This document shows, piece by piece, positions 35,501 to 47,700 of a stretch of DNA of 64,000 bases. Position 1 is the stretch's first letter. Each line of letters begins with the position of its first letter. The DNA is from Neofusicoccum parvum (lineage: Eukaryota; Ascomycota; Dothideomycetes; Botryosphaeriales; Botryosphaeriaceae). The notes beneath the pieces are model-generated. The model had not been told where the DNA came from. It did not search any database and saw only the letters and a list, made by a program, of their open reading frames with translations. The stretch is from contig CP087207.1 of NCBI GenBank assembly GCA_020912385.1, forward strand, positions 3,100,001 to 3,164,000, given 5' to 3'. The position numbers and the translations under genes were made by a program.

Positions 35501-36488
35501 TGCGACCGCCCGCATGGCCTACACGCCCCGGCCGGTGGTCGGTGCGCACAAGCGTCGCTCCCCGTCTCGTGAAGTAAGGGGACGGCGGCTTGTCCCTCGG
35601 CCCTTGTCTGTCCTAATATCCTTCGCATGAACGCAGACGCGGACGGGGCTGTGGAGACCGGTGGAACCCAGGGCAGAAAATGATGGATTCGTTGCGAGGT
35701 TGTAGCAATAGTAGCAGTAATAGCGGAAACTGGATATAGGTAGAAAGGAGAACGTATCGAAGTAAGCTAGCAGAAGACAAGGAAAAAGTAGAAGGGAACT
35801 GAGGGCGAGAAGGAGGCCCGCGCGAGCGGATTCGTCCAGAAATCTTTTTTTGTGTTGGCTTTCCCCCTCCACAAAATATCAGCTTTGCGCCTTGTCCTCC
35901 GGTAGAAGAGAGGGAGGCGAAGCGCCGTCCCTGAGAGAGCACGCTCCCGCCGTCTTTGGCAAGACACGGCCGGAGGGCTGCTGGACAAAGAGAAAACTAG
36001 TGGACACAGGCCAGAGTGAACCCAAAAGGTAGCTACAGAAGGCGACAAAAATACCGGAAACTGGGCCAGGCAGATAGTCGAACAAGCGATATGAGATCGT
36101 GTAAATCTCCAACTCCGTTGTCGTCCCCATTCCCAAGGCTCCCAGGAGGAAAAGTGAATACCGAATCCAAACTAAAAATAATACCGAAAATAAACATGTG
36201 GGAATACACGCTCCGGTTTCCCAGCAAAGCTGTTGTCGCTGTGCTCCGATGATGTATGCCCCTGATACCGTTTACCATCCTGTATGACCGTCCGCTCGTT
36301 ATGACGCCGGTGAAAATCAACAATCTCGAGGAGAATCGCGCCGTGGGAAAATATCGACCGAAGGGGGGAAATCGAGTAAAGACCGAGAGAATTTTGGTGC
36401 TGGGGTATGTGCTGTTGCGTATTGGTCGGTATGTAATGGTGGGCCGGTCGTCCTACTCTCGCCGAAGATCCAGCCATCGAGCTTCCGT
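32506..36488. other. Gene-free interval (~4 kb) between convergent genes
   Basis: Separates the 3' ends of the PXA gene (+) and the CENP-B-type regulator (-). Many frames are open but none has recognisable features. Notable elements are a perfect 12-bp inverted repeat at 33188-33214, short CA/CG runs near 33228-33245 and 35220-35260, and a TAG-rich stretch near 35700-35730. It may include a long 3' UTR or unannotated non-coding RNA; neither can be shown here. Confidence 0.5.
33188..33214. repeat. Perfect 12-bp inverted repeat with 3-nt loop
   Basis: cgtatggctgca (33188-33199) and its exact reverse complement (33203-33214) flank the loop tac. It could form a strong hairpin in RNA or be a palindromic protein site. 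No T-run follows it directly. Confidence 0.85.
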
Positions 36489-38232
36489 TTAGTTCTTCCT
36501 TCCAAACTCTTGCTCAGGTATGCGGTGCATCCCGCCAGGAAGCGACTCGCCGCCTCGCTGCAGCTTCAGCTTCTCCATGAGCTTGCCTATCGTCACGTAC
36601 TCCTGAGGCTCAACAAAGCCGCTCGGTTGCTGCTGGAAGAAGCTCATGACAAGCTCGAGCGCCCGTCTAGCATCCTCCTGGGTTGGTGAGGATGCAGAGC
36701 TGCTTCCAGGGCTGATGGGCGACACCTGCTGGGTCGTGGTTACGGGCGTGATTGCCGGAAGTGGGGGCGGCTGCATCGAGTTCGTTCTCTGCAGCGGAAG
36801 ACCCGACTGCATCGTCTCCTCAACGCCACTGAGCGGCGGGTCCGATATCGGCGACTCAAGCGCTGTCGTCGTAACGTATCGTGGAGTTTCGGCTTCTGAT
36901 GATGGTGGAGGCGATCCGTAGGGATCTATGCCAAGCGCGGGGAAGGTCTGGCTTCGCGACCTGTGCAACTGGCTGTTCGAAGGGACGCGCGACTGTTGAG
37001 ACGGCAGGAAAGGGCTTGGGCCGCAAGCGGAGTCGGGAGTAAAGAAAGGAGACGTCGGACTGGTGGGACCGGCCGAGAAGGTCGAGCCTGCCGCATCAGT
37101 GAACACGCTGGATAGAGAGGTGTTGCTCTGTGAGTGAGAGAACGGACGATGGCCACTGGACATATCTCCATAGCTGTCAGGGCTGCCGTTCTTCAGGTTC
37201 TCCTCGCTCTTCATGGAGCTCAGCGTTATCGAGGAGGGGGACGCAACGCCGCTGGGCGACGTGGGGGAGATCCCGTTTGGCGTCGCCGACGTTGAGGCTG
37301 GGTTCGAAGCTTCCGACTCTTCTGCGATGGAATTCTTTCTCGACTTCGATCCGGCGCCCATCAGGTTGTTTTTCTGCTTGAACTTCTCCAGCCAGGTGTT
37401 GCTGTTCGCCTTCAGGTGGCTCTCCGAACTCCCGACCGACGTCGCAAAGAACCGCGCCTTTTCCTTGATCATCGAATCCGTCAAAGGCAGACCCTGCCTC
37501 TGGTGGTTGCGCGCCCAGTTCGATAACGCTCGTTCTATGTCGGGGAACTTTCCCTTCGACCTCTTGATCGGGGAGCGGCTTCCGTCATCTTGATACAAGT
37601 ATTTTTCTTTCTGCCGTAGCACCTTTGATACCGTGCTGCGCACAAGGGGTTAGAGCCAACTCTGTGAGGGGTCGCGACAGTCCATACCTTCGTTCCACGC
37701 CGAACATGGCTGGTGGAAGAGACGTCAGCTAATGCGCTTGGGCGGGGGGCCAGCGGCACTTACCTCCTATTTCGGTCTGCTTCACGGTGGGGTTCTCCTC
37801 GTGGTACAAGCACATGCGGCGGCGGTCGTTGTCCGTCAGCGTCTTCCTGGGCGTCGACGAGGAGCGCGTGGAAGTGGCCGAGACCGGAGTGGGCGTGGCC
37901 GAGACGGGGACGGGCGCGGGGGCCGAGTACATGGGCGGCGGGGCATAGTTGGACTGGCTGGTCAACATGCTCGGCCATTGAGGCATGATGAGCGGCTGGA
38001 GCTGCTGGTGGGTGGTGCGCGGCGGCGGCATGCCCTGGGACATGGGCTGCGAATACATGGGCTCCATGGGGAGAGGATTGTAGGCGAATCCATTGTACTC
38101 GTGGACGGGCGAGTGGTGCTGGGAGTGCGGATAGGCGGTGCTGCTGTCAACCCACTGGCCGGTCTGGTCGTGATATCCGGCGTCTGGATGGTGGTGGTGT
38201 TGCTGCTCGTGCTCCATGCCCATATGGCTCAT
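36489..38232 (-). CDS. CENP-B-type HTH DNA-binding regulator (domesticated pogo-transposase N-terminus)
   Basis: Three minus-strand exons: 38232-37764, a 22-nt microexon 37709-37688, and 37635-36489, giving 545 aa. A first helix-turn-helix of CENP-B N/psq type spans ~131-180 (LTDNDRRRMCLYHEENPTVK, then IGAMFGVERSTVSKVLRQK, which exists only after both splices). A second, Tc5/CENP-B HTH module spans ~192-262 (KGKFPDIERALSNWARNHQR, LPLTDSMIKEKARFFA, NTWLEKFKQKNNLMG). No DDE catalytic domain follows; instead there is ~200 residues of Ser/Pro-rich sequence and a short conserved-looking C-terminal helix (ALELVMSFFQQQPSGF, VTIGKLMEKLKLQR). The N-terminal 130 residues are His/Gln/Pro/Met-rich. Domain layout suggests a nuclear sequence-specific regulator; target genes are unknown. 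A long gene-free region lies on each side, as often seen with fungal regulators. Confidence 0.88.
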
Positions 38233-39895
38233 GGCGATCTCTGTGGTCGGCGGGCGTGCGAATGTGCCAGCGAACCGTGCTCTCTACGGGGAGGTCTGCT
38301 TGGTCAAGTAGGTTGGGCACATCCGCGCGCAAGTGGTGTTCCTGGCTAGTAGGCGTTCAGAATCGGCAGCGCGCATGCATGCATGGAGAAAAGATGGTTC
38401 CTGACGAAGCGAAACACTTGGTACCACGGCGCAAGGAAAAGGCAGCGCGGAAGTGGCAACGGGCTCGACGATGAAACAAAGACGGGGCTGGGCTGACACG
38501 ACTGCTCTCACATATGCGGCGGTGATGGAGCCGGGTCCTGCAGGAAGGGCGCGGCTGCTGGTGTGGAGAGGTGGAAGTAGGGTCTGCCCAGGCCGTCTGG
38601 TAGCCTAGGTACGGTGCGCAGCGGTGCGGTGCGATGCGGGTGCAGAAGCGGGACGAGATGCGCAGAGGGCCCCTGTTTTGTTTCGAGCTTGGGCATTTGA
38701 TGGGGAAATGGCTGCTCGTCCATCGTTTAAACGGGGATGGCTGCTGGGGCACGGAGAGACGGCGTGCTGGGGGCTGGCGGGCAGCTGGCCAGCAGCGGTA
38801 GCGATACGGGCACCCAGCAGGGCAATCGGGCATAGCTGCCCTCAGGCGCGCTTTGGACGGGGCCTCGGGCGGGCGGCGGGAGCCAGTGGGAAGGCGAGGC
38901 GGCGGCGCTCCATGCTCGCAGGCAGAGCTTGACAGAGCTAATCAGCAAGATCGCCCCATAGGGACTCAGCTTCCGTACCGGTACAGCGCGCGGCCGGCTA
39001 ATCAGCGTGGTGAAGCGTGACCGCGCCGGCACGCGAGAAGGATGCGAGAGATCTGTGTCGCGCGGCCGTTGCGTGCCTGCGTGGCGGCGTGCAGTGAGGC
39101 CAAGGGCCGGCATGGAGCAGGCACAAGGGCGGCGGGCAGCCAAAGGGCTGACGAAGAGCGCGCGCTCGCATGCTCATCCCGGCGCGGGCGCGCACGAATC
39201 GAAGATCCATCGCGAGGCCCGTGGCGGCTGCGCTGCCCTGCCCGTCGCACATCAAGCCCTCGCGCGCAACGATAGCGGCCGCGCTTGGGCGGCCGCTTGG
39301 GGTGGCCCGAGTGTAAGCAGCGGAGCCAACGTCAGTTTTGGCGCCCGGGGCGACGCCCGCGGCTTGCTGAGTCGCTGCGCGAAGGCGGTGGCCGAGCGGC
39401 CCCTGCAAATTGGGCCATATCCACGAATCACCAGCGGGGAAAAAGAAAAAGCCGCAAAAACCAAGCCGATCATCTTCGTATTATTTCGTCCTCCAGCGCG
39501 CCCCCGTTGGTAGGCTGCTGCCGGCCGACGTCCTGGGAAGCGTCAGACACCGTCGATAGCGCCGTCTGGCTGGTCGCGCTGCAGCAGCGTGTCATGGCCA
39601 AGCACCGCTGCCTCCGCCGCGCCGTGGGGTCGCTGGTCAGGCGTCGCCTGCCGTTGCTGTCGATCAATAAAAAGCCCGACAGGCCCTCGCGCGAAACTGG
39701 CAAAGGTAGATGCAGTAGATACCATGGCCTCCACTTCCAAATTCACGAGCGCCAATCCCAGCCCCGAACCAGGCCCTGTCCTGACTTTTCGGGCCCGCAC
39801 GCGACAATCAGCAATTGCATTTGATCTGCTCCGAAATTTTCGGCGCCACATCCGCTGCCCTGGGTCGGTCGGGCTGCCTGCTGGCAACCGCGGGA
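38233..39895. other. Upstream region of the CENP-B-type regulator
   Basis: About 1.66 kb between the regulator's ATG and the 3' end of RBG1 (both minus strand). Overlapping Arg/Ala/Pro-rich open frames show no family features. The unspliced end of RBG1 can be read as a long frame down to 39543; this is an artefact of its terminal intron. The interval probably holds the regulator's promoter and leader and the RBG1 3' UTR. Confidence 0.5.
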
Positions 39896-41553
39896 TCACC
39901 GCTTGATGATGGTCACTAGTCATGCCGTTAGTGCCTGCCGCGCCAGCGCGCCCGTCCAGGTACCACTCACAGATGTCCTCGTCCTCGAGCTGATGGCTCA
40001 GCCCAACCCGCTGTGGCTGGTGCTTGACCGACTTGCCGTACACAATCGCGTGCTTGAACTGCTCCACGATGCTCTTGTGGATTTGGTTACACTTGCCGCC
40101 CGCCGAGTCAGCACGGTGGAGAACTCCCGAATAAGCCCTGGTCCGGATGACTTACGAAATCTTCGACGGTGCACGCGTTGGACCTCAGCACCACTGGCGC
40201 GGAGTAATCCGGCATCTTGCCCTTGGGCTTCGTGTAGACGCGCCGGAGATTGAGCTTCTCCCACATCTGCTCCAGCAGCTCGTCCACGTTCCACCCATGC
40301 TCCGAGCTGATGGGGCACGCGTTCGGAATCCGGTAGAGCAGATCCAGCTCCTCAATCGTGATGGCGTCGATCTTGTTCAGCGCGTAGATGACCGGGATGT
40401 ACGACCTGCTCTTGGCTTCCAATACGTCAATAAGATCATCAATCGTGGCGTCGCAGCGGATGGCAATGTCCGCAGATGCAATCTTGTATTCCTTCATAAC
40501 GGCTTTGATCTCCTGCATGGCGGAAATTTAGCGGCTTTCTCCCTGCATCTGGAAGCGCGGACTTACGTCATGGTCAATGTTGGTCAGGGGCACCGTGTTG
40601 GTGATGTTGATGCCGCCGTTGTCTTTCTTCTTGAACACAATGTTGGGCGGGCTCTTGTTGATGCGGATGCCGAAGCCCTCCAGTTCAGCCTCGATGACGC
40701 GCTTGTCGGTGAGAGGCTTGTTGACATCCAGGACGATGAAGATGAGATGGCACGTCTTTGCGACGGCGATGACCTGGCGACCTCTACCCTTGCCGTCCTT
40801 GGCTCCCTGGATGATACCGGGCAAGTCCAGAATCTGGATCTTAGCTCCGTTGTAGAGGACTTGTCCAGGGACGGTGGTGAGCTGTACGCAGCGTCAGTCT
40901 TGTTCCCAGGCGGTCGAGACGAGGCATGCTAACCGTAGTGAACTCGTATGCCGCAGCTGCACCATGTGTCAGCCATCAGAGTTGGGGGGCTTTGATGTGA
41001 GTTACAAACCCTCGGAGTGCTGTCCCGTCAACCTGCTCATCAGTGTCGATTTGCCGACTGACGGAAAGCCGATAAAGCCACTGGCCATCACGTCAGAATC
41101 GCGAGCTCGGGTGAGTGTCTACAGCACTTACACGCTGGCAACACCGGTTCTTGCCACATCGAAACCAACTGTCGCCCGCGTGAGCTTTTTACTCCAGATC
41201 TTCGCTGATCGTCAAAGATGCCATACCACCAGCGCCGCCGCCGCCACCCGAGGGGGTCAGCAGCTCCTTCTTTAGCTTCGCAAGCTTCGCCTTCAGTTGT
41301 CCTACGCAGTCCGTCAGCCAGGCTGCGGGCTTCAATTTGTGCGCGTGCGTTGGCGCGTACCTAAGTGGAACGACGTCGCCTTGTTCTTCTGCGTCCGAGC
41401 CATCTACATGGTGTTAGCAGTGCGGTGCTGCGGGGTCATTGGGCTTGCAGGGCGCACCTCGGACTCGATTTCCTTGATCTGTCGCGGCCAGAGTTAGCTA
41501 CAGCGGACACTGGGGATGTGGCGGCCACGCACCTTGTCCACGGTGGTCGCCAT
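39896..41553 (-). CDS. RBG1: DRG-family translation GTPase Rbg1/DRG1
   Basis: Eleven minus-strand exons: 41553-41533, 41478-41458, 41403-41361, 41301-41227, 41168-41132, 41080-41010, 40956-40934, 40881-40567, 40512-40156, 40091-39971, 39915-39896. They give 367 aa, exactly the family size. DRG1 associates with a DFRP partner (Tma46) and polysomes and helps translation elongation. Visible motifs are the start MATTVDKIKEIESEMARTQK, P-loop GFPSVGKS (70-77), DLPGII, NKID (248-251) and a C-terminal TGS domain (~285-366: [49 protein letters not shown]). All splices restore frame and conserved sequence; one donor is a weak gtttgt. Six exons are 43 nt or shorter, and the last codes only LTIIKR and stop. 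It is head-to-head with cysteine dioxygenase. Confidence 0.96.
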
Positions 41554-42204
41554 GTTGCCGGCTGTTTGCGTGCCTCTGGGCGGCGGCTATGTGTGGGACG
41601 GGAGCGTCGGGTGCGAGTGCTGCACGGTGTGGTCGCGCAGAAGGGGTGCTCGCCGGCTGTCGTGGTCGCTGTGTCGATACGGCCGGGCTGGAGTTGTGCT
41701 GGAAATCTTTATGACGTGCCAATCAAAGGTTTGGTGGGGGCAGATCTTCGGGGGCTCGGTGTGGCGGACCGCCGGTCTCGCCGCATTGCGACGGGCTGGC
41801 GTGAGGTGCGCTCCGGCTGCGCTCGCCCTTGGCTTTCTGGCCACTTTTGCACCTGCCATTTGCTGTGCTTGCTTCCCCGGCAGGCCTCTGCAACCGCACA
41901 GCACGATCTAGCTCCCCTGCTGCCGTTCGCTGCTGTGAGCACGCAATCCTCTCCTTATTGTGCTCATCTGCTCACTGCAGCCAGTGTACGCGTGTATAAC
42001 CATCACAGATCGCAGGTGGTACCTGAGACATCGTTCGTTAAGCCTATCTGTGCAGCTCTCACCGCGAGTAGCCGGCGTTACGTAGCTCGGGGCACGCTTA
42101 AAGGTGGTCGGCGACCTCTCCTTTCGCATGCGCCTTTTCTGCTCTTAAGTTCGCCGATTTCCCTCACTTCTGGCTGCTGCACTCGTTGCATCCGTCCCGC
42201 AACC
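41554..42204. promoter_or_regulatory. Divergent promoter region of RBG1 and CDO1
   Basis: 651 bp separate the two outward-facing start codons. The open plus-strand frame crossing it (41365-42555) is continuous with unspliced CDO1 exon 1 only by chance. The stretch before 42205 is pyrimidine-rich (ccgatttccctcacttctgg). Shared regulation is inferred from layout only. Confidence 0.45.
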
Positions 42205-43037
42205 ATGACTGCTCTCGACCAAAGTATTGCTTCGTCGCCCGCCCCTGTGCTTCCCAAGGCTCAGGAACTGGATGCGTTTCATTCGCTCGTCCAGGAGCTC
42301 AGCCGAGTCCTCGGGCCTTCGTCCGGCATAGACTCCGAGGACGTCGATCCGCAGGAGCTGCAGGCCCTCATGGAGAGGTATACTTCCAATCCATCCGAGT
42401 GGCAGAAGTATGCCTTGGGCGACCACAGCCGAAACTACACTAGAAACCTAGTAGACAAAGGGAATGGCAAATCAAATCTGTACGCGTTCCGCTGCGCCTG
42501 CAGTGAATCAGATCCCCCAGAGTTAAGACTGACCGACCCCGCAGGCTTATACTAGTCTGGACTCCCGGCAAGGGCTCGCCCATTCACGAGTCAGTGCCCC
42601 GTGCCCCTTGTACAGGTACATGAACTCTCTACTGACCGGTTGGCCAGCCATGCAAATGCCCACTGCGTAATGAAGGTCCTCAAGGGCACTCTGAAAGAGA
42701 CCCTGTTCTCGTGGCCCGACCCAGACCTGGCCAAAGAGGGGAAGCCCGCGCCTCCGCAGGTGAAGAAGGAGACGCTCTATCATGAAAACGGAGTCACCTA
42801 CATGTCCGATCAGCTAGGGCTCCACAGGATCTCCAATCCGGATCCCGAAAACGTGGCCGTGTCGCTTCACCGTAAGTGCTCCTGTCCCACATTTGCCCGT
42901 TCGGGCTAACGCGCGGCCTAGTCTACACGCCGCCCAACGCCGAGTACTTCGGCTGCCAGATATTCGACGAGCAGACGGGAAAGGCCAGTCACGTCTCGCA
43001 GGCCAACTTCTTTTCTGTCGTTGGCCACAAGCTCTGA
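42205..43037 (+). CDS. CDO1: Cysteine dioxygenase
   Basis: Oxidises L-cysteine to cysteine sulfinate with a mononuclear iron centre, the first step of oxidative cysteine catabolism towards taurine, sulfite and pyruvate. Four exons, 42205-42479, 42545-42589, 42648-42871 and 42922-43037, give 219 aa. The cupin motif is made by splicing: GKGSPIHD joins HANAHC. The iron ligands correspond to His106, His108 and His166 (GLHRISN), and the Cys-Tyr cofactor pair to Cys113 and Tyr183 (LHLYTPP). These keep the spacing of the mammalian enzyme (His86, His88, Cys93, His140, Tyr157). The end [10 protein letters not shown] fits the family. All introns are GT-AG with frame kept. The start MTALDQ is the first ATG after the pyrimidine-rich leader. 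It is cytosolic by the lack of any signal peptide. Confidence 0.96.
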
Positions 43038-44746
43038 GGCCGTGAAACGCCTCCTCGCGCGGCCGGTGCTTCTGCAGCCTTGGCCGAGCGTCCCAGCATT
43101 GTGTCTTCCGCGGAGCCATTATTGGAGGGCGGGAGTTGTGGGCCAGGTTTCGGGCCAGCGTCGACGAGTCGCTGAGTTTCCCGGGTTATCGTTTTCGGCT
43201 TTCCTTTTCTTCGACGTCCACGGACATCCCTCTTGCCGGCCAGACTAAGATAATCTAATCTTACAGACTCCTGCCTGGATTCCACTCCTCCGTGCACTGC
43301 GGTGCCCGTCGTCCCCGTCAGGCCTCGGACAAATTAAGCTTTGTGGGCACGTCATGGGGGTTGCTGTGCCGTCGGACTCTGTGTTGGTGATCCAAGCGTT
43401 TTCCGCTTCGGACGAAGTTGTGCTATTATCAGATGGTCTGATCTCGGGTCGATTTCCGAAGCCGCCCTAGATTACTATTGTAGACAACCCTAAAAGCATG
43501 ATGTCTTGCAGGGTTTGTAGCGTCAAACTGCGCCTCTTAATCTACCTCCTTAATATCGCAAAGCGAGTAGACATGTCCTTGGTGGAGGCAGGCGACGGCT
43601 TTGAGTCAGATACTATGGGCAAAGTTCGGGTGATGGTAACCGCCACAGGCGCACGCTGTATGCCGTCCGCTCGGCTTCCTCGTCGACGCCCCGGGCCATT
43701 GGACGGCTACGCGGGCAGGGGATAACAGCACCCATCCTCGCCGCCAACTGCCCATTCGACGTATACGCGCCAGCCGTGCCCGCGGGAAACGCCGCAGCGG
43801 AGAAAAAGAAACTAGGCTCTCGAACCGCAGTAGGTTCCTGGGGCGCATCCGTTCTTCAGGCGGCATGCATGAAGATAGCGTCATCGGACGTGACAGCGGC
43901 CGCCTATGGTGTCTCATCTGGCGGCAGGGCCCCGGATAGCGTTTGGCCGGCCGTCCAGCGCCCGGATCGAAGCTGGTGAGAAGCATCGCTAGCGGCCGCG
44001 TTCGGCATAACTGCAGACGGCCGTCTTGTGACGGGCATTGAAGTTGGGCGCAGAGGGTGGAGCGCAGCGTGTGCCGTTGGACGAGGAGCATTAGCCGGCA
44101 CGGGGACTACTGAAGTCAAAACTCGAAGGGTTCGCAGAGTCCAGGCAGCCACAGCCGCAGATCTCCTGCGCGGGCGCGGTCTGTTTAAATTTGCGCCCGA
44201 CGGGCGGTGGCTCGTCCCGTGGCATGCGGTTAATGCGCAGCACTCGCAGAGCTAAAACACGAGACGGCCGTGCCATGTATGATCTGATCCCCCGGGCGGA
44301 CGGGTCTGCGGAGAGCGGGACACATGGGACGCGAGTACGAAGCGATCCACACCCGCGCCCACGTTTGTGGACGGCGTGGAGGCTGTTTCGCACCCACCAG
44401 AGCCGTCGAACAGTGCTTATGCCGAGGGCTGCTTGGCAGAGCACCGCATCCTTTGCGGCTGAGCGCGTCGGCGCGCGGTACAAAGACACGCAGGCTCCAC
44501 CAAGCCTCCAGGTGCACTCCGCGCGCTGCTGGAGCCGTGGCCGCCGCATGCAGCCTCTGCGCCGGCTGAGGCCTGGGCCGGGGCGGGGATGGCGGTTGAG
44601 CTGTCGACGGGAGGGCTCGCCGCGAGCGCCAAGGGTTCAGATCACCGAGCGACTCAAGCCTTGCGGCCCTGGACCGCGCAAACGACACGACGACAAGACA
44701 TGACGAGGCGTGCAGCAAGCCGTCAACCGACACGAACAACTACCCA
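43038..44746. other. Intergenic
   Basis: 1.7 kb between CDO1 and the GT90 gene, both plus strand. The first 450 bases are mixed in composition (3' UTR-like); the rest is GC-rich with chance open frames on both strands. No RNA gene, repeat or coding region could be supported. Confidence 0.5.
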
Positions 44747-47700
44747 ATGCAACTGGCGCTGTCGCCGCACGTAGCGCACCTGCAGTCCCTCTCCGCGCGC
44801 TCGCCGACTGCGCTCGCTGCCGCCTTTGTCGCCTCGTCGGCCGTCTCCGCCCTCGCCGCCTCCCCCGAGCACTCGCTGCTCGTCGCCGCCGTCTCGTGGG
44901 CTCTGCTATGGACATACAGTAGCGCGCGTGTCGGCGTGTGGACCGGCTGGGACAATGTGCTCCGGCGGAAGTACAGCTGGACCGCCGGCGCGCTGCTCGC
45001 CCTGGCCGCCGTGTGCGAGCAGGCCGCACACGACCCGGAGGGCGTGTGGTGGACGAAGGTACGCCGCAGACACGATGCAGGAGACCCCGTAGCGTTAACC
45101 CCCATGTGCAGGCGCTCCTCCCAGCCACGCTGTGTGCGCTGCGCTCCGCCGACGTCGTGGCTCGCAGCTCCCCTTTCATCACCCTCGAAGACCTCCACAG
45201 CCCGGACAGCGCGCGCCAGGACATCCCGCCCCGGATTCTCGCCGTGCTGACGGTGGCAGCCGCCGGCGGGCTCAGCGTCGCGACGATCCTGCCATACGTG
45301 CTAGCGCTCGCGCTGAGCAGCGTGCTGCTCACCAGCATAGCCCTGCTGGTGCTCGAGCATGCCATCTCGTCCATCAGGGACTACAAGCAGAGCATGAGCA
45401 ACGGCCCGTCGCCCATCATGCCGATGCGGCCGCGCTCCAACACGGTGATCCGCAGTGACGCCTGGCTGGTGTCGCTCAGGGACACGTCGGCCGTTGTTGC
45501 GCCGGCGTGCCTGGTGCTGGCCTTTGTCTTCGAGCGCAGTTTCAGGACCGACACCATCTACCACGGCGTGAACAGCGACGCGGCAGTCGGCGTCTGGGAG
45601 CACGCAGGGCGGCTGTGGGCGTTGCAGCGTGGGTTGCAGGCCGCCTTTACCAGTGCGCTCAAGCACCTGACGCTGTTCTCGATGGTGAGTTCCATGTTAA
45701 TCCCCCGCCACTAGACGCACTATTACCCTTTTGCGCCGTGGTTATATCTGGATTTTCCCGCCTTATCTCTACCCGTCCGGCGCCTCTCCTTTTTCGGGTG
45801 CGGCGCCGCGAATCTCGATGCTTGCGCGCTGGTTCATGCAAATTCCCCAAATTCCCCGTCCCTTGGGACGCTGGCGTGTGGTTGCAGTCAAATTACCCTC
45901 CCCTCGGTCGCTCCTGGCATGCCACCGCCCTGCCCGCCACTTCGACCTCAGACTTGCCCTCCGCCACCACCACCGCCGACACACCACCCTCGTCGCAGAT
46001 GCTAACCTAATTGGCTGCCTAGATCCGCCAGCTTGGAGCTTTTCCCGCCGCTTGCTCGACTGTGGCCGCGCTCCTCGTCGCTCGTTCTTATGCTTTCCCC
46101 TCCTTCACGAGCTTCTGGTTCGCGCTCCTCTACGGCGGCGCCGGCGTACTATCCTTGAGCGACCCCTCGGCCGGCAACAAGATGCTCGCCCGGCACGCTC
46201 TCACCCTGCTTGCATTGGTGTCCTTCATCTTGCTCACCATAGGCTACCTGCGCCAGTCAGCCTCCAATATCGACGCTTTCCGCGGCAACTCGCCTCACAA
46301 CCCAGCCTTCCAATTTCAACAGCCGGCCGATCCTTTGAGGCCGCTCGCGTTACCTTCCCCCGACAAGCACCCCATTGAGCAGCTGGTCAAGGGCGCCGAG
46401 AACACGTTTGAGCAAGTGCTGTCCCGCCAATCGCAGAACCTCGGCGACGCCGTCGCTGAATACCGGCGACGCTACGGAATTCCTCCGCCGCCTAATTTCG
46501 ACCGCTGGTTCGAGTTCGCGAAGAGAAAAGGCGTCCAGCTCATCGACGACGGATATGACTCTATCTACCATTCTCTGCTCCCTTTCTGGGCGCTGGATCC
46601 GGTCACAATCCGCGCGCGAGTCAACGAGGCGCTCGGCCACGGTGAAAATGCTCTTATCGGACTGTTGATCAGGGACGGACAGGCCACCCATATTGAGGGA
46701 GGCCAGGATTGGCAGAGAGAAGCGACATTGGGGATGATCAAGAGTTTCCTCGCTTATCTTCCGGATATGGACCTCGCCTTCAATATTCACGACGAGCCGC
46801 GTGTAGTCGTACCCAACGACGAGCTGTCGCGCCTTGTGGAACGAGCAAAGAACGTGCGCATGCCTGTGGCTTTTGCCAATCAACAGCCGAAAAACCAATT
46901 CTCAAAGCGCCCGAAGGACATGAACAATGGCAAGCGGATTGAGGAGGTCAGGACCACGCGGTTCAATAGATTTGCGCACCAAGGAACATGGACCCATTCC
47001 CGTCTGTCGTGCCCACCGGACAGCCCAGCGCGGAGCATCGACGAACATCCTAACGATAACTTGACTGCCTACGCCGTAGGCGATCTCGGCTTCGTCTATA
47101 ATGCCACGGCCTTTTCCGACATCTGCAACTCCCCTTCGCTGTCCTCTTCCTTTGGTTTTTTCGACCGGCCAAATGCCTTCAATCTAGTGCAGGAGCTGTT
47201 CCCCATCTTTTCGCAAAGCAAGATCAGCAGTTACCAAGACATTCTCTACCCGAGCCCATGGTACTGGTACGGGAAGGTCCCGTACGACGGAGATCGGGAC
47301 CCTGCATGGGAGGACAAGGGAGATAGCCTTTACTGGCGAGGTTCGACGACAGGCGGGTTCAGCCGCAATGGTGGCTGGCGCCGTCAGCATCGGCAGCACG
47401 TTGTGTCTCGTCTGAACGAGCCGGGAAAAGCCCTCATCATGGCAAAACACGAAAACTCCGATGGCGTCGGCTCTGTTTGGGAATCTAAAACGGTTCTTAG
47501 AAAAGATTACGCGGAGCTGATGGACGTACACTTCTCGCATATCGGCCAGTGCGATCCAGGCGACTGCGACGCGCAGCGCGAGTTCTTCAAGCTTGCGCCA
47601 GCAGCAGACCAGCAGGATGCCTGGGCGCGCAAGCACCTCCTCGATATGGACGGCAATGCTTTCAGCGGACGCTTCTATGCTTTTCTCCAGAGCAGAAGCC

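Noticed and set aside
34674..35549. 291-codon minus-strand frame
   Set aside because: Arg/Pro/Ser-rich, no motif, overlapping antisense frames of similar length; typical chance frame in GC-rich intergenic DNA.
39543..40067. Extended RBG1 C-terminus read through the last intron
   Set aside because: Splicing 39971 to 39915 restores the conserved DRG1 ending and exact family length; the read-through tail is Arg-rich noise.
41365..42555. 396-codon plus-strand frame crossing into cysteine dioxygenase
   Set aside because: Its first two thirds are antisense to RBG1 or promoter; the enzyme's conserved N-terminus starts at the 42205 ATG.
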